This document shows positions 22,849 through 33,925 of a DNA stretch of 64,000 bases, piece by piece. The position numbers were made by a program, and so were the translations under genes. The stretch comes from Taxillus chinensis (lineage: Eukaryota > Streptophyta > Magnoliopsida > Santalales > Loranthaceae), in contig CM042088.1 of NCBI GenBank assembly GCA_023512835.1, positions 30,715,164 through 30,779,163 of the forward strand, written 5' to 3'. Each line of letters starts with the position of its first letter. Position 1 is the first letter of the stretch. The notes under the pieces are model-generated. The model was not told the DNA's origin. It did not search any database and worked only from the letters and a program-made list of their open reading frames with translations.

Positions 22849-22977
22849 AAAGCTAAATGTCCTAACAAAGTTAAATCCGGAACTGTTGACACTACTGCTG
22901 TTCTTTCTAACCGCCCGAAACAAGTTTGGGCACCAAAAGTGTAAACTGTTGTCTTTCAGGAGCATCTCTGGAATGCA

Positions 22978-23370
22978 TTGCCGGATCACTTGAAGTTAAA
23001 GATTAATCAAAGCGAGTGGATCCTTGATAGTGGATGCTCCAAACTTATGACGGGTGATCAGACTCTGCTTGTTGAAGTTAATGACAAACGAGGTCCATCC
23101 GTTTCATATGGTGACAACAGCAAAGGTAAGACTGTCGGGTATGGCACTTTAACCAACGGCTGTGTATCAATCACTAGAGTTACACTAGTCGATGGTTTGA
23201 AGCATAATTTGCTAAGTGTCAGTAATTTATGTGACAAAGGATTTACTGTTTCCTTTATGTCCAACACCTATACAGTAAGGGAAAACTTATCCGGAGATGT
23301 TAAGTTATCCGGATCAAGAGATGGGGACATATACTCTGTGGTCTTAAGACATAATTCTTCTGACCCTGTA
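22978..23370 (+). pseudogene. Aspartic protease of copia element E
   Basis: WILDSGCSKLMTGD at 23017-23058 is the copia protease active site (usual form DSGCSxHMTGD, here His to Leu). GLKHNLLSVSNLCDKG near 23197 is the conserved second half. It is in frame with gag and integrase and free of stops across the domain. It would process the polyprotein. Confidence 0.85.
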
Positions 23371-24770
23371 TGCTTCCTCACTATAGCATCAGATGAAAAT
23401 AGTTGGCTATGGCACAAGCGTTGTGCACATTTAAATTTTAAGACTCTGTCTAAATTAGCATCGCTCGATTTGGTTACTGGTCTGCCTAAACATAAATACT
23501 CCAGAGACTCACTCTGTCGAGAATGTCAACTTGGCAAACAGACCAAACATAGCTTTAAGAGCAAATCAGTTAATTCAATAACTGCTCCTCTACAACTTCT
23601 TCATATGGACCTCTGTGGTCCCATTTCTGTTCCTTCCCTAGCTGGTACGAGATATACCCTTGTGGTTATCGATGATTTCACCAGGTACACATGAGTGATG
23701 TTCCTGAAATCTAAAGATGAAACATTTGAGCATCTTGTAGATCTTCTCAACTGGATAAGCAACTCACAAGGACTGAGCATTAAATGCATCCGGAGTGATC
23801 ATGGTACAGAATTTGATTTTTCGGATATGAGGTCATATTGTTCTGAACATGGCATTCAACATGACTTCTCTGCGCCCAGAACTCCACAACAAAATGAGGT
23901 AGCTGAGCGCAAAAATCGCACTTTAGTCGAGACTGGCAGATCTATGTTAGCAGGGGCAAATCTTCCTCTCAGTCTATGGGCTGAAGCTGTGTCCACTGCC
24001 TGCTATGTTCAAAATAGAACTCTAATATATAAATATACCATGAAGACACCCTATGAGATGTGGAGAGGACGAAAGCCTTCAATTTCACATTTCGGAGCTT
24101 TTAGGTGTACTTGCTATATATTGAACAACGGCAAAGAACCCTGGAATAAATTTGAACCAAAATCTGATGATGGAATTTTTGTCGAGTACTTATTACATAG
24201 CAAGGCTTATCGGGTCTTCAATAGAAAACTTTTTAAAGTTGAAGAATCTATCCATGTGACCTTTGATGAAGCTAACCTGGATTGGTCAAAAGTTGGACCT
24301 TCAAGTTCAAATGTGCAAGATCAGGACGACAACATCGACTATTCAAAGTTTATGAATGTTCCTGTTACACATACTGACCAACCACGTGGCACCAGTGAAG
24401 CACAAAGAAATGATATGGATGATGCAATGGATGAATCGGATTGTGGACTTCCATTAAACTCCGGACATACTCCTACAGATATCCAAAATTCCGGAGTACC
24501 TTCAAGTCCCTCTGAACTAGTTAACATTGAAAGCAACAGTGTCGAAGAACCACCTAGTTCTTCCGAACCTGCTAATACGGAAACATCTAGTCCAGAAGAA
24601 GCTCAACCAGCGAATGTACCTCAACCACCTAATCTGGCAGAGCTTCAAATTATTCAAGATCAACCATCACATGCACAGAATTACAGGTGGACTCGAAACC
24701 ACCCTTCAGAACAAGTGATTAGTGATCCTACTGTTGGTGTAAGAACAAGAGCAGCCACCTCCAACATTTG
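23371..24770 (+). pseudogene. Integrase of copia element E
   Basis: The zinc-binding pre-integrase domain (WLWHKRCAHL near 23404, CRECQLGK near 23518) is followed by the catalytic core. First Asp is in LLHMDLCGP near 23600, second in RSDHGTEF near 23794, and the Glu in [12 protein letters not shown] near 23890. The core is broken by a TGA at 23692 in place of the expected Trp after DDFTRYT. The frame is otherwise continuous with a Ser/Pro-rich tail to about 24770. DNA insertion would need readthrough or repair of that one codon. Confidence 0.88.
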
Positions 24771-25560
24771 TCTTTACTCATGTTTTCTATCTCAAATAGA
24801 AACAAAGGTGGTAGATGAAGCTCTTCAGGATTCAAACTGGATAGAAGCCATGCAAGAAGAGTTGAATCAATTTAAGCGAAATGATGTGTGGACTCTAGTA
24901 TCAAGGCCTAAGTCTCAGCAAGTCATTGGAGTTAAATGGGTGTTCCGGAACAAGCTTGATACGGATGGAATAGTAATCTGGAACAAAGCCAGACTGGTAG
25001 CCAAAGGATATCATCAAGAAGAAGGAATAGACTATGACGAGACCTTTGCTCTGGTAGCAAAACTTGAGGCAATAAGAATGTTTCTGGCGTATGCTTCATA
25101 TGAAAACTTCATAGTTTATCAAATGGACGTCAAAAGCACATTTCTGAATGGAGATCTTCAAAAGGAGGTGTACGTTGAACAACCTCCCGATTTCATTGAA
25201 CCTAAGGCAGGACATCTAGTTTACAAGCTTCGGAAAGCTTTGTATGGTTTGAAGCAAGCTCCAAGAGCCTGGTACGACAAACTATCAGAATTCCTACTTG
25301 CCCACAACTTCCAAAAAGGGAAGATAGACACCACTTTATTCCTATAACAAGAGAAAGGACATACTCTGATCGTACAGATATATGTGGATGATATCATTTT
25401 CGGATCATCAAATCCAAAACTTTGTGAAGAGTTTGCAAAGTTGATGACTGGCAAGTTTGAGATGAGTATGATGGGAGAACCGTTCTACTTCCTTGGAATA
25501 TAAGTCAAACAATTGAAGGAAGGGATCTTCATCAACCAAGCAAAGTACACACATGACTTA
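24771..25560 (+). pseudogene. Reverse transcriptase of copia element E
   Basis: Motifs in order: [43 protein letters not shown] (usual VKTAFLNG), [13 protein letters not shown] and YVDDIIFGS (25381-25407), whose two Asp residues are catalytic. In-frame stops lie at 25345 (just before the polymerase box) and 25501. Typical of copia, same frame as integrase. Confidence 0.9.
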
Positions 25561-26327
25561 ATTAAGAAGTTTGGTATGGAAGGTTCATCTCCCGTCAAGA
25601 CTCCAATGCCAGTCAGTGCCAAGTTAGACCCTGATGTGGATAACAAATCAGTAAATGTGACTGAATACAGAGGGATGATAGGATCCTTCTCGTATCTTCT
25701 GACAAGTCGCCCGGACATTATGTTTGCAACCTGCATCTGTGCAAGATATCAGGTGAATCCAAAAGAGTCACATATGCTTCATGTCAAATGGATATTAAGG
25801 TATCTTAAAGGGATGTGGATTTGGGACTCTGGTACCCAAAGGAGTCCAACTTCACCTTATCTGAATATTCTGATGCTGATTTTGCTAGGTGTCGCATCGA
25901 CAGGAAAAACACAAGTGGTACATGTCAGTTTCTTAGAAATAGATTAATTTCATGGTTCAGTAAGAAGCAGAATTCCATATCAACCTCTACTGATGAGGCG
26001 GAATATATAGCTGCTGGGAGTTGCTGCGCATAGCTACTCTGGATGCAAAGTCAACTTACTGACTACGGTTTCAATATGACATCTATTCCACTCTACTGCG
26101 ACAACACCAGTGCAATTGCTATCAGCAACAATCCTGTCATGCACCCAAAGATGAAGCACATTGAGGTCAGGTATCACTTCATTCGCAACCATGTTCTCAA
26201 AAAATATATATCTCTGGAACATGTTGTTACTGAAGATCAACTGGCAGACATACTTACAAAGCCCCTACCTGATGCAAGGTTTTCTGAATTACTCTTCCAA
26301 TTAGGTATGCTTGACTTTTCTGCATAG
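25561..26327 (+). pseudogene. RNase H of copia element E
   Basis: Connection motif TEYRGMIGS near 25663 and RPDIMFATC near 25708; then a one-base deletion near 25815 (F keeps the base) shifts the frame. After it, KNTSGTCQF, STDEAEYIAAG, a TAG at 26031 in place of Gln, CDNTSAIAIS and LADILTKPLPDARF follow to the stop at 26325. Homologous to 18420-19103. Confidence 0.9.
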
Positions 26328-27910
26328 CTTTACTTAAATCACTCAACAGTATATCTTCTTTCTGAACATGCATTGTTCTTTTATTGAAAGTAATAGATTC
26401 ATACCGAACTTAATTTTGATCATACTTATTGCTTAACATGTCCTATGCGTCTGATAAATATCAAAATTCTCTTTTGGGAGGATGCTTGCATTTCCCGACT
26501 GAAGTCGTTTAAGCCAACATGATTAAAACTTATATGAATAATCTTTTTAGGATTTCATGATCTTGATTCTCATTCTCCACCACATGACAAATGCCGGCTC
26601 ATTTAGATTGCTCTATTATCATGTATAGTTGAAGAAATGAAATGGGTTAGCTCGGAATGTCTGGTGGATGTATATGCAATCGCAGTCTGATCAGCTTCTG
26701 AAGTGTAGTTTCCTAAAATGGTAGACAGCGCTAACTTTCTCTAAGCAGGAAACATCAACCGAGAGGATCACATGATCTACGGGGTAGAAAATGCTTCATT
26801 GATTAATCTAGTAATACGCCTCGTATATGTCTCATGACCTTTTTCCTGGCTGTCTATCTGAGGAGGAGTCTTTCACTGAGAGGATCGCATAATCTAAGGG
26901 GAAGCAAAAGCTTCATTTATTACCTCTGTAATGACCCCTTTTATGTCTCGGATGCTCCTTCCTCTAAACTTTCACTTCCGGATCTGACTGGACATGCAAT
27001 GATGAATCAGAATTGTGGGATGGCTGGATGTTTTTCTTTCCTCAACCGTGCATTTTAATCAGACAATTATCTGCCTGCTTTTGACATGTGTTCATATCCC
27101 CAGTTTCACTCATGAATCCTAACTTGGGAAAATCATATGATTTTTAATTTATCTTAGCTATCACTATCAGTATGAAGGTTTCGCTATGTTGACCTACATG
27201 AACTTATGTGTTTATCAGATGTCATATGCATTTTCTTCAGTAATTTGATCATAAATCACATGTATGTGTCTTGTTACTATTCTTACATATGCATAAGTTT
27301 TGTCTCTTTTTAGTTCGGATTATGATGTTCTCGCTTAGACTATTTGATCTATATCCGTACTAACTTAACTTGTTAGTCTACTGTTCTTTTAGTTTACATT
27401 TCAAAGCTACAGGTTCAGATTCTCTTTGCACTTCATTGCTCTATCTTGTTTTGATGACTCGGATTTGAAGTGTTGTGGTACTTCATATTTCCTCGACACC
27501 AAGACAGCAAAGGAATCATTTTTTCAGCACTCAGCTTCTATGGACTCAGTTTGTCTATCATTCGGATATAGTTCACATGGACAATATCTAGCCCGAATGA
27601 GAGTCGGTTTAATTCCTCCTGACTCTTAGAACTCTCACTTCGCGATAACCCGAATGATTATCTTACATCGCGTCTTTTTAAGGAGGAATAATGAAAGTTC
27701 ATTAAATGCACGTCTCAAGCCCGCAAATTGTCTTTTCAAAAATCCGGAAGTATGCATACAGCTGTCATTTTTTAATGGTTAGCATGGCCGCCACGTCATC
27801 AGTCTATTTGACGGCGCTAATACATCAAGTCTAATGACATCGGATAGTCAGGCGGATCATTGCTCATCTCGTTTAAACCTGAGACACGCTTGCTTCCACG
27901 GGAAAGGTCC
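26328..27910 (+). other. Element E spacer between pol and accessory ORF
   Basis: 1.6 kb without a convincing gene. Conserved in F over its length. Two purine-rich repeat units (26757-26793 and 26877-26910) resemble polypurine tracts. The end of the spacer (27650-27910) is the putative promoter of the accessory ORF. Confidence 0.6.
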
Positions 27911-27920
27911 TATTTATAAT
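27911..27920 (+). promoter_or_regulatory. Internal TATA box upstream of E accessory ORF
   Basis: TATTTATAAT, 116 bp before the ATG at 28036. A leader rich in C and T with AAACCCTAAATCC at about 27963-27975 (telo-box-like, common in plant leaders) lies between. The element F copy keeps box, leader motif and spacing. Confidence 0.55.
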
Positions 27921-28035
27921 GCACTATCAAGCGACGCACGAGGCTATCACTCCCAATTCTCAAAACCCTAAATCCTCGTTGCTTCTTCCAACTCCAAAGA
28001 CCTCATCTCCTTTCCCTCCAATCCTCCATATTTCA

Positions 28036-30253
28036 ATGGCAGCCCAAGCTCTCTATGGCATTGTTCCTGGCCACTTGGTAGACTGGTCCGGAATCTCTGA
28101 TCCTCCAGCGTAGCTCGAAGAGGTTCGCCAGCTCCTTGATTCCAACAACCTCCTCGCCCTAGTCTCTACCCCGATCGATCTCCTCGTCTCTGACATCCTT
28201 GCCTTCTATCAGCATGTCAACTCCAGTGATGAGTTTATCATCTCAGTGGTCCGAGGGAAAACTATCAAGATCACCCCTCAGGTGATCCGTGATGCCCTCC
28301 ATCTTCTTGAGGGCAACAACTTCAGGCCGAGCGCTCTAGCCATGGCTGCGTCCAAGGGCTGTCCCAACAAGGTAAAGGAGTACAAGTTGAAGTCTTTTCA
28401 GGGCCCCCATCGCTGTATGGCCACCATACTGAGCCGGTGCCTACTGGCTCGCTCCACAGCTCTTGACTCCGTTCCGTACGATCTGCTGCTGGCGATGTAC
28501 GCGGTTTTTGAGTCACTGCCACTTGACTGGGGCATTTTCCTGTTTCGAGTGCTGCGGAATGGGAAACGGAATTTGTCTTTTGGACGGATTCTGTCTCAAA
28601 TTTTCCGACACCTTCACCCCGCGCACTTCTAGGATGAACTGGTGATTCCCTTCCCAGCGAACTTTTACTTCCATCATCTTACTGCAGACGAGACACTCAC
28701 CATTCGCCGCCCTCCAGTCTCCCGTGCTCTTGTTGCTGTGTCGGAGCAGCAAGCAAGTTCTGTTGGTGACCCAGTTGCAAGCTCGGGTCATGAAGTTAGC
28801 TCTGCTCCCCGGTCCTTCCACTCCCGCATCCGGTCTGTTGCCGCTCTGGCACGGTCCCGCAGTTCGTTGCACAGCGTTTGCGCTAACCCGTCTACTGCTG
28901 CAGGGCCCTCTCAGCCGCACCTCCATGCGGCTGTCTTATCAGCCTCTCCTGCTGCTGGTCCTGCTTCTCCTCACGCTATCGCTGTCGCTTCGCCGATCTT
29001 CCGTCGCCGACGCTCCCGCACCCATCTCTCCGGTCACAGCAGCCGTTGCTGCTGTTCTACCCGAAATCCCTATCTCTCATGCGGAAGCTTCTCCAGCTCA
29101 CTCTCCTGTCCCCAAGGACTACATCGACCATCTCTCCACCGACCTCCTTACTCACTATTGGCTGCGCTTCAGCCTCGCCTCTACTGCAAACATCCCAGAA
29201 CCTACCCTCCGGGTGTATTACACTCAACACACCCAAACCCCGGAGGATATGATTACTTGGAACTGTGCTCACGGCTTTCTGACGCCGTCCATGCTTCAGG
29301 CTCCCATTCTTGCTGCTGCCTCGTCTGGACCTACCCACGATGCACGGACGCCCATCCCTGCTGAGGCTGGTCTCTCCTATCCTGCGAATATCCCTACTAT
29401 TGACCTCTTCGGTCAAAGTGGCTCTGCCGCCCCTACAGCTACACCACCATTGTACTCTCTGGCTGTCGCCAACTCTGCCCTACGCACACCTGCTCCTTTT
29501 TATGCGGGTGAGTCCTCTAAGGCTCCTGCCTTTGGCCTTGGGTGCGCCTCTTTTGCAATGATTCTGTCTAAAGCCGCCTTCTCTGCCCAACTTGATCGCC
29601 TTGCAGAGGACAATCATCTTCAGACCCAGGCCATCGCTGATCGGGTCAAGGCCATTGGCATCGAGATTCTTTCAGCTCTCTCCTCCTCCTCTCTCTCCAT
29701 GGATCAGAAGCTCGAGATGATTGCCATCTCTCTTAAGGGGTTGTCTTCTTCCGTCACGGACTTAACCCAAGTCGTGGCACGTCCCTCCCACTCTTGTCGA
29801 TCTGCCAAACCGGGGGAGAAGTTATCTGATCCTTCCAGTTCTACTGGCGATGCTTGTCGCAAACGGTTTGCACTTGCTCTTCCTCCGGGCCTCCCGGTGC
29901 CTAAACGCCGCCGCTTCTCTTCTGGCCAGACCAGCTCTCCTGATGCTACTGCTCCTACTGCTGTCCCGTCTGGCACTATCACCTTCCAACCATCACACGC
30001 GGAATTACATCCGGATGATGTTGATGGGAGCATTCTTGCTGCTGCAAAGGCCTATGCCTCCTCAACTGCCGAGCGGATATGTGTGTCCGTCTTGTCCCCC
30101 TTCGAACCTAACGACATCCGAACCTTGCTGTCTGAGGAGGGACAATTCTCCACTGACGACATTGACAACTACGCCCTGGCAATAAAAATGGAAATGAGGT
30201 TGTTCCCCTCTTTACTTGAGGAAGGCCATGATTTTGACATTCTACCTTGTTAG
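28036..30253 (+). pseudogene. Accessory ORF of copia element E: plant-transposon-domain protein, N-terminal and linker part
   Basis: Located after pol, where SIRE elements carry their 'env-like' ORF. Residues about 55-200 form a helical domain with VRGKTIKITPQVIRDALHL, KVKEYKLKSFQG, ARSTALDSVP and LLAMYAV. The spacing and ITP..IR and DSVP motifs match the Athila B ORF at 38355-39308. I believe it is PF20167-like ('putative plant transposon protein'); not searched. Then follow an Ala/Ser/Pro linker, a conserved VYYTQHTQTPED region and an acidic end. Stops lie at 28111, 28630 and 30251; the frame changes near 28.9-29.0 kb. No membrane anchor or signal peptide is convincing, so I do not call it an envelope protein. 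Confidence 0.65.
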
Positions 30254-30703
30254 GTTGAGGACCACTTTCCTCCTGTGGACACCATTCATTCCTACATCAA
30301 TGGTACAACTGAAAACAGCAGACCCTGGAGAACTCTGTCTACCGTCTTCATCCCTTACCGGGTTAACTCCCCACATTTCATGCTGAATGTATTTCTGATC
30401 AAAGAGAAGAGAATCATACTTATTGATTCTCATCCGCTTGATGACAGCTAGATTAGAAGAAATCAGATGAGGAGCCTTGTTCGAACTTTGTCTGATGCAA
30501 TCAGACAGAGTACTCTTTACGAAGATTTGGATCTACCTCCTCTTGGTCAAGATGAAGTACTTACAGGGACGATCCGGAACAAGAAGAATGTGCCTCAGCA
30601 GCCCGATGGAAACAGCCGTGGAGCCTTCGTCCGCTTCTTCCTGAAATCAGTTATTACATTTGATGACAACTGGAACAATATCATCAAATTCACCAGTAAG
30701 TAG
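30254..30703 (+). pseudogene. Ulp1/C48-like cysteine protease domain ending the E accessory ORF (catalytic Cys lost)
   Basis: In the same frame as the preceding 28724-30253 stretch, separated by a single TAG at 30251. It shows the C48 order: His in SPHFMLNVFL, Asp in RIILIDSHPL, and the oxyanion Gln in VPQQPDGNS. The catalytic Cys of the usual SCG motif reads Arg (codon CGT at 30617-30619). A further TAG at 30448 interrupts the domain. In the family these enzymes cut SUMO or similar ubiquitin-like tags; this copy should be inactive. Homologous in layout to B 37010-37510, whose residues are intact. Confidence 0.7.
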
Positions 30704-30909
30704 ACGATGAAGCTACGAGAGCATGCAGCAAGAATGATCTTTAAATATAGTAAGTCATATGTACCATAAGTTTCATCTGTACTAAGGCTTAATGTATTCT
30801 TGCTGACATATTAGTGGAAATGTTTTTGCTTATCCTTAACTCTGTGTATTTCTTGCTGCCTAACCGGATCAGATTATAAAGGGTTTGGCATATCCATATT
30901 GGGGGAGAT
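30704..30909 (+). other. Element E 3' end and polypurine tract (30897-30909)
   Basis: ATTGGGGGAGAT directly precedes the 3' LTR. The remaining 190 bp hold no gene. Confidence 0.85.
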
Positions 30910-32151
30910 TGTTGGATCAAACCCAGAATTTGGATAATGCGGATCAAACCCTATGTAATTTGATTTGAGATGTTCCATGTTTATTCTTAGTCTGTGCATA
31001 AGATAAAACTTTAATTCGGACCTACTCTTGTAAGGACAAAGCTAAGGACAGGATACATAATCCTGATCCGGATCATTGTGAGCGTCATCATTCACTTGGT
31101 ACATAACTGAGTAAGGATTCTTCGTGCGGAGAAATTACTTGACAAAACGACCAAGGAACCCGCGTCTAACTTTACCATGTCAAGTGTTGCGGAGTAAGAG
31201 AGACTTGTTGCGGAGAACGGATCAAAGTTGTCACTCCACCTGACCAAGGAAATAAAGACACGGATTATGAAATCCGCGTCTGTCACTAATGCGGAGTAAG
31301 GACAACTGTTGCGGAGTGAGGGAAACTAATACGGCGTAAGGAATCCGAACCAAGCACTGGTGTGGAGTAAACATTCCGTACCTACTCTATGCGGAGTAAG
31401 GAAGCGCTGATGCGGAATCAGCTATCCGAGTCTTTACTTCATGCGAAGGAAGCGCTTGCACGGAACAAGGATTCCAGGATTGTACCGATACGGAGTAAGC
31501 AACTACTTACACGGAGTAAGGATCCGAACTTCGTTGATACGCAGTAAGGAACCTTACTACTCACTAAGAAGATGCTGCTTCACCTTTTCCAAGCCGCATT
31601 TAATGGTCAGCTCGCTGTGTCCCGATGAAAAACAAACTCATTGAAGATCTAAACTGTCTTACACGTGGAACACTCAGAGATGTGGACGCAGTCTCAAATG
31701 CAATTGGAATCAAGCAAAGTAATTCATTACACTTATGCTTCCAATATTTTGAACTCCAAATCCGTAGCAGTTGAAGCAGAAGTATTTTTCGAGAAGAACT
31801 TAATGTTACATAGTGCTCGGGATATACAGTTCCAAGATAGATTCATAGGAATGTCTATAAATACAAAACTGTGTATATTCATAATATATAGAGGAAGGCT
31901 GTTGTACAAGAGCTCATAGAGATTATCAACGCCAGTGTGTGTAACTGTAAAACTGAGTGCTATTGTAATCAGCTGTAATTGCTGCTTATTTTGTTGTAAT
32001 TATCATCAGATAATAAAGCAAAATACTTCCACTATCTGGTTATCTTCCGCAATGATTTTACATCTTTTAACCAGATTGTGCTGTACCTGTGACAGGAAAA
32101 GAGTTTTGATTTGAGCCTATTCACCCCCCTCTAGGCTCCTAGGGACCAACA
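30910..32151 (+). repeat. Element E 3' LTR (1242 bp)
   Basis: TGTTGGATC to GGGACCAACA, followed by the right CAATT target copy. Confidence 0.95.
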
Positions 32152-33728
32152 CAATTTATTACATTTCAAAGCGGCTCAAAGTTCATTACAACTCAATTAG
32201 GGAAAAACTCCCATCAAACCACAATGTGCTCTATTTACAAATAATCCAAACCATAAAACAGAAATCCACAAACAAAAACAATGAAACTAACATAGTCTTT
32301 AGCCTCAGTGTCCTACCACCACAGCTCTTTCACCTACCGCCTGCTAGACCCTGCAAAAGAACAGTTTATAGGAGGGGTGAGTAAACCATAGCTCAGTAGG
32401 GTTCCAGTCTCCCCAGACCCGTCCCACTCTACAATATCCATGACAAGTGTATGCTTGTGCTCGTGTAGTGCCTAAAGCTAAAGCAGCAAACATCACCCAG
32501 TAACACACCATTTACCTGAGCCCACACTGGAGGGCAGAGGACACCCCGCCACCACGACGACATGACATACCACATCCAAGCGAATGTTGCATGGTCACCA
32601 ATGCAACATTTTCCACCCGAGTCAGATATGGCCATCACCTCCTCCAACGCCATACCTACCCTCAGGAATTGGTGCAGACTTAGCCCACCATCGTGAGTGC
32701 TACACCGAGACTCAAGACCGCAGTCCTGGCCAAATCTCAAAGGGTCCAGTTATTGTGCCTGGCCCATAACTCAGCTCAACCCACATGTATTTGGGTACTC
32801 AATCTCAATCAACAATTCAATCAGTTTCAGCAGTACAACTCAGTAGTGCAACTCAACAAGCATATTTTAAACATATGATTGTAACTCAGCATTCTCAACA
32901 CATTACAGTCCTCAAAACTCAGGTTATCAATTATCTCCTCAACAAATCTCAAACAAGATTCACACAGGCCAACATAGTCAGTTACAGACAACATACACCA
33001 GCGACACAGGCTTAAAACCAAACACGCAGCATACATCAGTCACACAGGTATATTATCAAACACATAATGGGCATAGCCACACAAGTATACTATCAAACAC
33101 ATAATAGGCATAGACAAAATACCCATAATTTCAACATGTTTCTTTGGGAAAAAGTTACAAGGATCACAAAATCAATCTAATAGAGGCTGCACGTGACAAA
33201 GACCATTGTCACGGGCACCCTCCAAATTCCCTAGGATTTTGCCCCAACCCTTAGAACAACGTCAGAAAGGTTCCTATGCAAAAATAACTCTGCCCGTGAT
33301 AACCATTGTCGCGGACACCTCCTTTTGGGCTCAAATTTTTGCCTCAAGCTTCCTTTACATTCACAGCCACACAGGCTCACAATCACATAGCTCACATAGT
33401 CATACTCGCAGCATATCAGATATACACATGTAACCAACAATCCACACACAATCCATAATTATCAATTCACATAGATATCATATCAACATAATCTTCAGAT
33501 CGACGTAACTACCCCAAAAACTCTAAGTTTCCCCCACGCAGTCCTACCGCGGGACTAACTCCGATGATCTCACCACGGAACGAATAACACAAATGCCCCA
33601 ACAACCCCTAGGGTCCTCTACCCCGGGAACAAATCCAAAATTCCACGACCCCGAACTCAACATCATATCCAAACAAAATATGCTATTGAAGGCCAACATC
33701 CATATAGGAGATCACACCTATATGGATT

Positions 33729-33730
<2 letters not shown>

Positions 33731-33763
<33 letters not shown>
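33731..33763. repeat. AT microsatellite in C LTR
   Basis: Perfect AT run; H and D have a short version at the same LTR position (near 16272 and 52390). Confidence 0.95.
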
Positions 33764-33765
<2 letters not shown>

Positions 33766-33920
33766 TAATAGTAATAATCTACGATTTCGTTTACCACTGG
33801 GCCTAACCCCAGAATGGGTACTAGAAGAGATAGAACCCCTACCTCAGGAAGATCCTCCTTGTTCTTGCTCCCACGCTAGACGCCGTCTACCCACGCGAGT
33901 CACCCCAGCAGCAACGATCA

Positions 33921-33925
33921 GCAGC
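33921..33925. repeat. Target-site duplication of element B (GCAGC), left copy
   Basis: The right copy is 47198-47202. Without B the C LTR reads continuously into its CT-rich leader, as in D. Confidence 0.9.

Larger units (their letters stand above)
19316..32151 (+). mobile_element. Element E: SIRE/Maximus-like Ty1/copia retrotransposon with 3' accessory ORF
   Basis: A 12.8 kb element with 1.25 kb LTRs, an initiator-Met primer site, gag and pol in one continuous frame, a 1.6 kb spacer, an accessory ORF with Ulp1-like end, and a GGGGGAGAT polypurine tract. The long gag with coiled coil, the single gag-pol frame and an extra ORF after pol are features of the SIRE lineage. LTRs are nearly identical, yet gag-pol carries many nonsense changes. 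Confidence 0.92.
32152..33925 (-). repeat. Element C LTR, middle piece
   Basis: Continues from 19315 and aligns on the minus strand with U5/R sequence of H (about 9430-10020) and D. It is longer than theirs because of an extra block (about 33100-33400) that resembles C's own U3 at 47500-47770. A short variable tandem region with ATCAAACACATAAT units lies near 33040-33120. Ends at the insertion of B. Confidence 0.8.

Noticed and set aside
28720..29050. Leu-rich stretch in E as a membrane segment of an envelope protein
   Set aside because: The Leu run (LLLLVLLLLTLSLSL) is an off-frame reading of the Ala/Ser linker near a frameshift; the other frame gives an Ala/Pro-rich peptide, as in F.
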